Assembly: GCA_023445955.1 (NCBI GenBank)
Contig: JAEXJH010000566.1
Coordinates: 1 to 6,410, forward strand
Direction of reading: 5' to 3'
Source of the DNA: Pseudomonadota bacterium
Lineage (GTDB): Bacteria; Pseudomonadota; Alphaproteobacteria; Caulobacterales; Caulobacteraceae
Length of the DNA: 6,410 nt
The notes beneath the pieces are model-generated. The model ran no database searches, was not told where the DNA came from, and was given only the letters and a program-made list of their open reading frames with translations. This document shows, in pieces, positions 1-5,576 of this stretch. How positions within the stretch are numbered: position 1 is the first letter of the stretch; each line of letters begins with the position of its first letter. The translations under genes were made by a program, and so were the position numbers.

Positions 1-19
1 TGATGTTTATAAGAGACAG
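1..19. other. Tn5 mosaic-end-like sequence (probable library adapter)
   Basis: Positions 1-19 match the 19-base Tn5/Nextera mosaic end (AGATGTGTATAAGAGACAG) at 17 of 19 positions, with mismatches at positions 1 and 7. Positions 39-47 carry a perfect 9-base inverted copy of its core (GTCTCTTAT opposite ATAAGAGAC at 9-17). The match lies exactly at the window edge and no transposase gene is nearby. I infer leftover tagmentation adapter, possibly a short chimeric insert at a contig end, rather than genomic sequence. A native Tn5/IS50 end is possible but less likely. Confidence 0.8.
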
Positions 20-91
20 CGGGTGGGGTTCGCCAGGAGTCTCTTATGAACTAGGACGCCGCCACGGGCTGTGACCCGCCATGGCTTGGTT

Positions 92-1489
92 TCAGGGCGC
101 CGCGCTTTCCTGCATTTCCGGCAGGCGGGCGCGCAGGACGCAGGCCAGGCCCTCGGGCCGGTAGTCCATGACCGCCGCGCCCTTCAGCTCGCCGCCGAGG
201 CTGCGCTCGATCAGGCGCGAGCCGAAGCCCTTGCGGGTGGGGGCCGTGACGGCCGGGCCGCCGGTCTCGGTCCAGGCCACCTGCAGGGCGCGGTCGGCCT
301 CGGCATAGGTCCAGGTCAGGCTCACGCGGCCTTCGGCGTTCGACAGCGCGCCATACTTCAGGGCGTTGGTGGCCAGCTCGTGCAGGATCAGCGCCATGGT
401 CAGGGCGCCGCCCGGTTGCAGGCGCACAGGCGGGCCGTCGATCGTAAAGCGCGTGGCGGCCTCGTCGAACGGGCGCAGGGCGCGCTCGACCACCTCGTGC
501 AGGGCGGCGCCGTGCCAGCTCTCGCGGGTCAGGATGTCGTGCACGCCCGACAGGCCCAAGAGGCGCGCCTCGAACTTCTCGAAGGCCACGACCGGGTCGG
601 GTTCGTTGCGCAGGGTCTGGGCCGCCATCGACTGGACGGTGGCCAGGGTGTTCTTCACGCGGTGGTTCAGCTCGTTGATCAGCAGGCGCAGCTGGCTCTG
701 GTGACGGGCCTGGGCGTTCTCGGCCTCCTTGCGGACGCTGATGTCGGAGATGATCGCCAGGATGTAGGCCGGCTGGTCGTCGTGCCGGACCATCGAGGCG
801 GTGAGGTGGATCCAAAGCTCGGCGCCGTCCGGGGCCAGGAACAGGCGCTCGGCCGCGCACGTCTCGACCTCGCCGGTCAGCAGCGACTGGTTCGACTTCA
901 GGACGGGCTCCAGGAAGTCGGGATGCACCAGGTTCGGCAGGGTCTCGCCCAACAGCGCGTCGCGGTCGCGGCGCAGCAGGGCGCAGAAGCTGTCATTGGC
1001 CTCGAGGATCTCGCCGGTCGGGGTCAGGCGGGCCACGCCCATGGCGGCCTGGTCGAACACGGCGCGATAGCGGGCCTCGGCCGCTTCCAGCTTCAGCCGC
1101 GCCTCGATATTGGCCGTGACCACGTCGGTGTAGAGCACCAGGCCGCCGATCTCGCCGGCGTCGGTGCGCCAGGGGGCCATCGACCAGCGGATCCATTCGG
1201 TGCGGCCGGCGCGGTTGACGTACGGATCGCCCTCGTGGCGCAGCTCGACGCCCTCGGCCAGGACTCGGGCGTGCAGGTCGCGCCACTTCTGCGGCACTTC
1301 GGGAAAGGCGTCGTAGTGCCGGCGGCCGATCAGCGGCATGTCGGCGGGCAGGCCCTGGTCGGTCAGGTACTGCCGAGAGGCGGCCAGGTAGCGCATCTGG
1401 CTGTCAAAGATCGCGATGCCCAAAGGGGCGTGCTTCAGCGCCGTGGTGACGCTGGGCGACCCAGAGAGAGGTGGCGCTTCATTGATCAT
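92..1489 (-). CDS. PAS-PAS-HWE family sensor histidine kinase
   Basis: A soluble sensor histidine kinase of the HWE family, predicted to autophosphorylate on histidine and pass the phosphate to an unlinked response regulator. The 465-residue protein has no signal peptide or membrane segment, so sensing should be cytoplasmic. PAS domain 1 spans about 12-125 and PAS domain 2 about 131-255. The H-box is at 272-285 with predicted phospho-acceptor H276. The N-box (H370-ELATNA, N375) carries the family histidine. W406-T-E408 is the WxE motif, followed by the glycine-rich GFG at 421-423. Neither PAS domain has the NCRFLQ motif of LOV photoreceptors, so a blue-light role is unlikely; the ligand is unknown. 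The ATG at 1489 lacks an obvious Shine-Dalgarno sequence, but the first PAS domain begins soon after it. The gene lies 78 bp downstream of the Lrp-type regulator on the same strand, so co-transcription is possible. No response regulator, NepR or ECF sigma factor is in the window. Family assignment is firm; the signal is unknown. Confidence 0.93.
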   Translation of the reverse strand: MINEAPPLSGSPSVTTALKHAPLGIAIFDSQMRYLAASRQYLTDQGLPADMPLIGRRHYDAFPEVPQKWRDLHARVLAEGVELRHEGDPYVNRAGRTEWIRWSMAPWRTDAGEIGGLVLYTDVVTANIEARLKLEAAEARYRAVFDQAAMGVARLTPTGEILEANDSFCALLRRDRDALLGETLPNLVHPDFLEPVLKSNQSLLTGEVETCAAERLFLAPDGAELWIHLTASMVRHDDQPAYILAIISDISVRKEAENAQARHQSQLRLLINELNHRVKNTLATVQSMAAQTLRNEPDPVVAFEKFEARLLGLSGVHDILTRESWHGAALHEVVERALRPFDEAATRFTIDGPPVRLQPGGALTMALILHELATNALKYGALSNAEGRVSLTWTYAEADRALQVAWTETGGPAVTAPTRKGFGSRLIERSLGGELKGAAVMDYRPEGLACVLRARLPEMQESAAP

Positions 1490-1567
1490 CGTTCGCCATG
1501 GTAGCGGTCGGCCGGAGCGGCGGGGCTGAAATTCCCGTGACAGCCTGTCGGACGAATTGCCGCACCT

Positions 1568-2026
1568 TCAGCCCGCAACCGGGAATACCCGCGTCTGCTT
1601 GACCACGCCATAGGCGAAGCTGGTGTCGATCGAGGCGATGCCGGGGATGGCGTGCAGCTTGCGGCGCATGAAGTCCTCATAGGCCTCCAGGCTGTCGACG
1701 ATCACCCGCAGCAGATAGTCGTCGCTGCCGGCCAGCAGGAAACAGTCCTGGATCTGGTCGATCCGCTGCACCTGGGCCTCGAAGCCGGTGATCAGGTCCT
1801 GGCTGGGACTGTTCAGCCGCACGCGCACGAAGACGGTGATCGGCAGGCCATAGGCCTTCTGGTCGACGAGCGCGGTGTAGCCGGTGATCACGCCCGCGGC
1901 CTCGAGGTTGCGCACCCGGCGCAGGCAGGGGGAGGGTGACAGGTTCACCCGCTCGGCCAGGTCCTGATTGGTCAGGCGGCCATCCTTCTGCAGTTCGCGG
2001 ATGATCTGGCGGTCTTTAGCGTCCAC
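1568..2026 (-). CDS. Lrp/AsnC family transcriptional regulator, likely regulator of the adjacent methionine gamma-lyase
   Basis: A feast/famine (Lrp/AsnC) DNA-binding regulator. From the GTG at 2026 it is 152 residues, normal for the family. An N-terminal winged HTH covers about residues 2-50, with the typical recognition segment SPSPCLRRVRNLE, and a C-terminal RAM (ligand-binding, oligomerisation) domain covers about 60-145, with the glycine-aspartate motif GSDDYLL. I chose GTG 2026 because AAGAGG sits 5 bases upstream and the product then begins at DAKDRQIIREL, as most Lrp proteins do. A TTG at 2053 would add nine residues with a poorer ribosome site. The gene is divergent from the methionine gamma-lyase, as mdeR is from mdeA in Pseudomonas putida, where the Lrp-type protein controls the lyase gene. 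By analogy this one probably responds to methionine or a related amino acid. The effector and the target are inferred. Confidence 0.93.
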   Translation of the reverse strand: MDAKDRQIIRELQKDGRLTNQDLAERVNLSPSPCLRRVRNLEAAGVITGYTALVDQKAYGLPITVFVRVRLNSPSQDLITGFEAQVQRIDQIQDCFLLAGSDDYLLRVIVDSLEAYEDFMRRKLHAIPGIASIDTSFAYGVVKQTRVFPVAG

Positions 2027-2031
2027 GACGG

Positions 2032-2037
2032 CCTCTT
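2032..2037 (-). promoter_or_regulatory. Shine-Dalgarno site supporting the GTG start of the Lrp regulator
   Basis: On the minus strand this reads AAGAGG, followed by five bases (CCGTC) and the GTG at 2026-2024. This is near-ideal spacing and favours GTG over the upstream TTG at 2053, which is preceded only by a weak AGG. Confidence 0.55.
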
Positions 2038-2066
2038 GAGCAGGATCTGCCAAAACAGAAGCCTAT

Positions 2067-2094
2067 CGTGGCAGACTTCGCAATCTATGCCACG
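2067..2094. promoter_or_regulatory. Inverted repeat in the Lrp/methionine gamma-lyase divergent region (candidate operator)
   Basis: CGTGGCA at 2067-2073 and TGCCACG at 2088-2094 are perfect inverted 7-base arms around a 14-base spacer; 8 of 9 bases match if each arm is extended inward. A third related half-site, CGCCACG, lies at 2103-2109. The element is about 40 bp upstream of both the lyase ATG and the Lrp GTG, a natural place for a shared operator. Lrp proteins bind degenerate palindromes as oligomers, so a multi-half-site array fits. No confident -35/-10 pair was identified here. Operator function is inferred. Confidence 0.45.
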
Positions 2095-2132
2095 GTCTTC
2101 CACGCCACGCTCGCCCCAACAGGGAGTGAGAC

Positions 2133-3338
2133 ATGCGTAGCGACCAGGGCGGCTTTTCCACGCGGGCGATCCATGCGGGCTACGATCCCGCCGACGAGCA
2201 CGGCGCGTTGACGCCGCCGGTGCACCTGACCTCAACCTTCGCGTTCGAGAGCGCCGAGGCGGGCGGCGAGATGTTCGCCGGCACGCGGGAGGGGCACTTC
2301 TATTCGCGGATCTCCAACCCGACGACCGACCTGCTGGAGCGCCGCATGGCCAGCCTGGAGGGCGGCGAGGCGGCCGTCGCCACGGCCTCGGGCATGGGCG
2401 CGATCACCGCCACCCTGTGGAGCTTCCTGCGAGCCGGTGACGAGGTGATCACCGACCAGACGCTCTACGGCTGCACCTACGCCTTCCTGCGTGACGGTCT
2501 CACCCGGTTTGGCGTGACGTTGAAGACGGTCGACATGACCCGGCCTGAAGCTTTGGCCGAAGCGATCTCGGACAAGACCCGGATCGTCTATTTCGAGACC
2601 CCGGCCAATCCGAACATGCGCCTCGTGGAGATCGCCGCCATCAGCCGCATCGCCCATGACGCCGGCGCCAAGGTGGTGGTCGACAACACCTACGCCACGC
2701 CGGTCCTGACCCGGCCGTTGGCTCTGGGCGCCGACATCGTCGTCCACTCGGCGACCAAGTATCTGGGCGGCCACGGCGACCTCGTGGGCGGCATCGCCGT
2801 CGGCGGCGTCGAGGACATGGCCCGCGTGCGGCTGGTGGGCGTCAAGGACATGACCGGCGCGGTGATGTCGCCGTTCACCGCCTTCCTGGTGATGCGGGGC
2901 CTGAAGACCCTGGCGCTGCGCATGGCGCGTCACAGCGACAGCGCCCGTGCGGTGGCCCGCTGGCTGGAGGCGCATCCGGCCGTGGCGTCGGTGTTTTATC
3001 CGGGCCTGCAGAGCTTCCCGCAGCGCGCCCTGGCCGAGCGCCAGATGGGCGCGGGCGGCGGCATGATCGCCTTCGAACTGAAGGGCGGCCACGCGGCGGG
3101 GGTGTCGATGATGAACCGCCTGACGATGATCCGCCGGGCCGTGTCGCTGGGCGACGCGGAGACGCTGATCCAGCATCCGGCCAGCATGACCCACTCGCCG
3201 TATTCGGTAGAGGAGCGTGCGGCGGCGGGCATCGGCGAGGGCCTGGTGCGGCTGTCGGTGGGGCTGGAGGACGTGGCGGATATTCTGGGGGATCTGGAGG
3301 AGGCGTTGGAGGTGGAGCGGATGGCAGCTTTGGTCTAG
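2133..3338 (+). CDS. megL: L-methionine gamma-lyase (PLP-dependent, Cys/Met metabolism family)
   Basis: Predicted to cleave L-methionine to methanethiol, ammonia and 2-oxobutyrate with pyridoxal phosphate in the cytoplasm. The 401-residue length is normal for the family. PLP-binding lysine K209 sits in [13 protein letters not shown]57 and R59 (HFYSRISNP) are the residues that reach PLP phosphate from the neighbouring subunit. Y112 and C114 lie in LYGCTYAF, and R373 should bind the substrate carboxylate. The cysteine plus K238-D239 (VKDMTGAV) distinguish true methionine gamma-lyases from cystathionine gamma-lyases and synthases; all these positions sit two below their Pseudomonas putida counterparts as I recall that sequence. 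The ATG has a clear AGGGAG at 2121-2126, six bases upstream. It is divergent from an Lrp-type regulator that likely controls it, and no 2-oxobutyrate dehydrogenase gene follows, unlike P. putida. Homocysteine or cysteine desulfhydrase activity cannot be excluded. Confidence 0.93.
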   Translation: MRSDQGGFSTRAIHAGYDPADEHGALTPPVHLTSTFAFESAEAGGEMFAGTREGHFYSRISNPTTDLLERRMASLEGGEAAVATASGMGAITATLWSFLRAGDEVITDQTLYGCTYAFLRDGLTRFGVTLKTVDMTRPEALAEAISDKTRIVYFETPANPNMRLVEIAAISRIAHDAGAKVVVDNTYATPVLTRPLALGADIVVHSATKYLGGHGDLVGGIAVGGVEDMARVRLVGVKDMTGAVMSPFTAFLVMRGLKTLALRMARHSDSARAVARWLEAHPAVASVFYPGLQSFPQRALAERQMGAGGGMIAFELKGGHAAGVSMMNRLTMIRRAVSLGDAETLIQHPASMTHSPYSVEERAAAGIGEGLVRLSVGLEDVADILGDLEEALEVERMAALV

Positions 3339-3369
3339 CCGGAGAGGAAACCTGCGACGCGGCTCCCCC

Positions 3370-4335
3370 TCAGCAATCCAGGAACTTCACCTCGTCCGCC
3401 GTGTACTTCATGTCGCTGGCCGTGAAGAGCCCCGACAGACCCAGCAGGGTGCACCGCCCGCGCGTCAGGTAAACCGGGATATCCTTCAGGTAGCCGCTCA
3501 TCCGGCCCTTGTCCGCGAAGCGGCGGTTGAAGGCTTCGGTGTCCAGCAGGCCGTCCACCCGCTCCATCAGGGGGCTGTTGATGTAGACGCCGCCGCGGGC
3601 GGCGAACATCAGGGCCGCGTCGCCGGCGAAGGCGCCCAGGAGGCCGCTGAAGATCGACAGGGCCTCGCGGGCGCGCGCGTCGCCGTCGCGGACGCGCGAC
3701 AGGATCAGGTCGTCGCTGCCGCTTCCGCCCAGCGCCGCGTGGATGTCGACCAGCCCCGCCTGCGACAGGAAGTGCTCGGCCGAGACCCGGCCGTACCTGG
3801 CCTGCAGGGCCTGGAACACGGCGGCCTCGCGCGGCTCGCCCGGCATGAAGTCGGCATGGCCGCCTTCGCTGACCACCGGGGTCCAGCCGTCGAGGCGGTG
3901 CGGCGTCAGAGCCGCGACGCCGAGGCCGAGATTGGGGCCGATCACGGCGATCTGGGCGTTGCGGGCCGGCTTGCCCTCGCGGACCAGGGTCATGGCGGCC
4001 GGCGACAGACGCGGCGCGCCCAGCGCGCAGGCGGCGAAGTCGTTGAGCAGGGCCACGCGCGGGGTCTTCAGCACCGCCCGCAGCCAGGACTGGGTGACGA
4101 CGAAGTCGCCGGCGGTCAGGGCGATGGCCCCGTCGATCTCGGGACCTGCGCCGCAGACGGCCGCGCCGACCAAGTCGCCGTGGCCGGCCAAGGCCGCCGT
4201 CAGGTGTAGCTCCAGCTCGCGCAGCGAGGCGCAGGGGAGCTCGCGATGGTCGCGCGGCGGATCGCCGGGACGCACGACGGCCACCGCCAGGTCACGGCCG
4301 TTCACATCGGCCAGAAGCACCGATCCCTTCGCCAT
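3370..4335 (-). CDS. Glucokinase (Glk) family protein with divergent ATP-binding motifs
   Basis: A 321-residue cytoplasmic protein of the bacterial glucokinase (Glk, ASKHA fold) family, the usual length. Sugar-site motifs are kept: N98-D99 with the catalytic-base aspartate, E157-G-G-H160, and E187 in VSAEHFL. The nucleotide-site motifs are not. The phosphate-1 loop, normally GDxGGTN, reads ADVNGRD (9-15). The second phosphate loop, normally GxGTGLG, reads GPNLGLG (133-139). The adenosine motif, normally GGVxxAGG, reads GGVYINSP (248-255). It may therefore be a weak or non-ATP kinase, a sugar-sensing pseudokinase, or a working enzyme with unusual loops. The ATG at 4335 has AGAGGAAA a suitable distance upstream. 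The gene converges on the lyase with a 31-bp gap and is divergent from the PilZ gene. No Entner-Doudoroff genes are nearby, so a canonical glk may exist elsewhere in the genome. Family is firm; kinase activity is uncertain. Confidence 0.85.
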   Translation of the reverse strand: MAKGSVLLADVNGRDLAVAVVRPGDPPRDHRELPCASLRELELHLTAALAGHGDLVGAAVCGAGPEIDGAIALTAGDFVVTQSWLRAVLKTPRVALLNDFAACALGAPRLSPAAMTLVREGKPARNAQIAVIGPNLGLGVAALTPHRLDGWTPVVSEGGHADFMPGEPREAAVFQALQARYGRVSAEHFLSQAGLVDIHAALGGSGSDDLILSRVRDGDARAREALSIFSGLLGAFAGDAALMFAARGGVYINSPLMERVDGLLDTEAFNRRFADKGRMSGYLKDIPVYLTRGRCTLLGLSGLFTASDMKYTADEVKFLDC

Positions 4336-4381
4336 TTGGTCGTTTCCTCTCGCGCCGGCTCTTTGTCCGTACGCCCCATTT

Positions 4382-4408
4382 TCTGTAGCGGTAACACTGT
4401 TCGGTAAA
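4382..4408 (-). promoter_or_regulatory. Candidate promoter of the glucokinase-family gene with a palindrome in the spacer
   Basis: On the minus strand, TTTACCG (4408-4402) and GCTACAGA (4389-4382) are separated by 12 bases. They resemble the Caulobacter housekeeping consensus TTGACGS-N10-14-GCTANAWC at 5 of 7 and 6 of 8 positions. The spacer contains the 9-base palindrome AACAGTGTT (4393-4401), a possible repressor site. The element is about 50 bp upstream of the start codon. Both assignments are inference from pattern and position. Confidence 0.4.
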
Positions 4409-4496
4409 GCGGGCCTATCGTCGCGGGGTTGTAAATGACAAGGCTGTCAGTCGACGGGCGTCCGGCCGCCGGACCCAAAACGGGGGCGTCTTCCCG

Positions 4497-4524
4497 TTAA
4501 CCTTCACTACAAAAATCCTAAATT
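4497..4524 (+). promoter_or_regulatory. Candidate promoter of the PilZ gene
   Basis: TTAACCT at 4497-4503 and CCTAAATT at 4517-4524 are separated by 13 bases. They resemble the Caulobacter -35 TTGACGS and -10 GCTANAWC (6 of 8 in the -10) and lie in the only AT-rich stretch between the divergent genes. Transcription would begin near 4531, giving a leader of about 30 bases. The element partly overlaps a possible CtrA-type half-site (GTTAA at 4496-4500). Confidence 0.35.
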
Positions 4525-4562
4525 TAGACGGCCGATTAACCGCGGCATGCGTTTATCTCCGC

Positions 4563-4916
4563 ATGGCGAAGTACGCGTCAGGCGGCGATCAAGATCGACG
4601 GACAGCCGTCCGCATTCAGACTCAGAGGTCCGGCAAGATCCTGTGCGGCGCCTTCGCGTGGGATTGCATCATTCGGGATCTGTCGAGCAGCGGCGCGCGC
4701 ATCCAGATGCTGTCCAGCAACGCCCCGCCGGCGAAGGTGCAGCTGGTCGACCTGGTCGCGGGGCTGGCCCATGACGTGACCGTGGCCTGGCAGCGCGACC
4801 GCGAGATCGGCATGCGCATCGTCAGGACCTACGATCTTCGCGGCCTGACGCCCGCCGCGGCGGGCGCAGCCAAGCGGATCTGGGCCGCGTCCCAATCAAG
4901 CGTCTCCACCGGCTGA
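4563..4916 (+). CDS. PilZ domain protein (predicted c-di-GMP receptor)
   Basis: A small single-domain PilZ protein of 117 residues, predicted to bind the second messenger cyclic di-GMP in the cytoplasm. Both signature motifs are intact: R13-TAV-R17 (RxxxR) and D39-LSSSG44 (DxSxxG). A beta-rich segment follows, with VAWQRDREIGMRI at 74-86 as the usual closing strands. The C-terminal tail (about 92-117) is alanine-rich and low in complexity. There is no output domain, so it would act by binding a partner, perhaps in motility, adhesion or development; the target cannot be told from sequence. The ATG at 4563 is the first in-frame start, and no strong Shine-Dalgarno is visible. An ATG at 4547 is in another frame. 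The gene is monocistronic, bounded upstream by a divergent promoter region and downstream by a terminator 20 bp past its stop. Confidence 0.88.
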   Translation: MAKYASGGDQDRRTAVRIQTQRSGKILCGAFAWDCIIRDLSSSGARIQMLSSNAPPAKVQLVDLVAGLAHDVTVAWQRDREIGMRIVRTYDLRGLTPAAAGAAKRIWAASQSSVSTG

Positions 4917-4936
4917 ACCCGCCTCCAGATATGAAA

Positions 4937-4964
4937 AAGACCTCGGCCCGCCAGCCGAGGTCTT
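4937..4964. terminator. Bidirectional Rho-independent terminator between the PilZ and XRE genes
   Basis: A perfect 11-bp stem pairs AAGACCTCGGC (4937-4947) with GCCGAGGTCTT (4954-4964) around a six-base loop, CCGCCA. On the minus strand the stem runs into TTTTT (complement of the A-run 4934-4938), a good intrinsic terminator for the XRE transcript. On the plus strand only a weak CTTCTC tail follows, but the hairpin sits 20 bp after the PilZ stop. It therefore probably ends both convergent transcripts. Confidence 0.85.
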
Positions 4965-4983
4965 CTCAGTCTTGAACCAGCCA

Positions 4984-5006
4984 AGCGCGCTTGAGCGAGG
5001 CGCGCT
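4984..5006. repeat. GC-rich inverted repeat directly after the XRE gene stop
   Basis: AGCGCGC (4984-4990) and GCGCGCT (5000-5006) form a perfect 7-bp stem with a 9-base loop. An alternative, mutually exclusive stem, TGAGCG (4992-4997) with CGCTCA (5003-5008), overlaps it. It begins about 10 bases past the XRE stop and lacks a T-tract. It may stabilise the mRNA 3' end or assist the downstream terminator. Function is inferred. Confidence 0.5.
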
Positions 5007-5015
5007 CAGTCCAGT

Positions 5016-5447
5016 TTAGGCGTTCTCGCGGGCGGCTTCGTCGGCCATCGCGCGCACCAGGTCCAGGACCTGGCGACGGACACGGCCGCGACCGATGCGC
5101 GGGAACACCTCAGCCAGCTCCAGGCCTTCCGGCGTGGTCAGGAACTCCTGGACCACCTTTTCGGCGTGCTGGGCGGCGTCATCGACTTCCGCGCCGCTCA
5201 TCGGATCGGCCAGGCCGTCGAAGAAGAACGACACCGGGACCTGCAGGGTCTTGGCGATCTCGTACAGCTTGCTGGCGCTGACGCGGTTGGCGCCGCGCTC
5301 GTACTTCTGCACCTGCTGGAAGGTCAGGCCCAGGCTGTCGGCCAGCTGCTCCTGGCTGACGCCAAGCAGCTTGCGACGCATGCGGACGCGGCCGCCCACG
5401 TGCAGGTCGACAGGGTTCGGGCGCCGGCCCTCAGTTTCTTCGCTCAT
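5016..5447 (-). CDS. XRE-family helix-turn-helix regulator, PraR/PhrR-like
   Basis: A 143-residue Cro/CI-type DNA-binding regulator. The XRE HTH covers about residues 17-72, with the helix-turn-helix at SQEQLADSLGLTFQQVQKYE (31-50). The segment VSASKLYEIAKTLQVPVSFFF closes the domain. A charged helical C-terminal region (about 90-140), ending in RRQVLDLVRAMADEAAR, is probably used for dimerisation. The pattern HVGxRVRxRR...GLTFQQVQKYERGxNR is characteristic of an alphaproteobacterial group that includes rhizobial PraR and PhrR; I recognise this from memory, not from a search. PraR represses quorum-sensing genes in Rhizobium, which is notable because the gene upstream here encodes an AHL synthase. 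The ATG at 5447 is preceded by a purine-rich GAGGCGGA. A strong terminator lies downstream. The 248-bp upstream region carries repeated TCGCC half-sites and two GATTC sites that could control this gene. Targets and signal are unknown. Confidence 0.92.
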   Translation of the reverse strand: MSEETEGRRPNPVDLHVGGRVRMRRKLLGVSQEQLADSLGLTFQQVQKYERGANRVSASKLYEIAKTLQVPVSFFFDGLADPMSGAEVDDAAQHAEKVVQEFLTTPEGLELAEVFPRIGRGRVRRQVLDLVRAMADEAARENA

Positions 5448-5576
5448 TGTAGTTTTCCGCCTCTAACGGTTGTTCGGAGAAAATGACACGACCGTGACGT
5501 CGGCGGAAGCTGGGGCGTTCATGGCGCGGCGTTACGTCGCGATGGTTTAGCTGGCCTCCCCGATTCGAGCAGGTTA

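Noticed and set aside
65..78. CGGG/CCCG inverted repeat after the kinase stop as a terminator
   Set aside because: The stem is only 4 bp with no T-tract, and it lies close to adapter-like sequence.
1480..1500. Six-codon frame overlapping the kinase start (ATG at 1500, TGA at 1480, minus)
   Set aside because: It is too short to assess, has no ribosome site and is easily expected by chance.
71..1504. Long open frame on the plus strand opposite the sensor kinase (477 codons)
   Set aside because: It is antisense to a gene with a complete set of kinase motifs. Its translation is Gln/Ala/Gly/Val-rich with no recognisable domain, the usual shadow in high-GC DNA.
2232..3194. Long open frame opposite the methionine gamma-lyase (320 codons, minus)
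   Set aside because: The translation is His/Arg/Gly/Ala-rich and domain-free, while the opposite strand encodes every catalytic residue of the lyase.
3337..3364. Possible terminator between the convergent lyase and glucokinase-family genes
   Set aside because: AGCCG/CGGCT gives only a 5-bp stem with a long loop holding a 3-bp AGG/CCT hairpin. There is no T-tract on either strand.
3217..4209. Long plus-strand open frame opposite the glucokinase-family gene (330 codons)
   Set aside because: It begins inside the lyase gene in another frame, has an Arg/Trp-rich then Gln/Ala-rich composition and matches no family.
4460..4498. Two small hairpins (GTCCGG-ccg-CCGGAC and AACGGG-N8-CCCGTT) in the glucokinase/PilZ divergent region
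   Set aside because: Six-base GC-rich stems are common at this base composition. They lie upstream of both candidate promoters and do not resemble a known riboswitch or attenuator.
4547..4774. Alternative open frame from ATG 4547 overlapping the PilZ gene
   Set aside because: It is out of frame with the intact PilZ motifs, and its product is Arg/Gly-rich without a recognisable domain.
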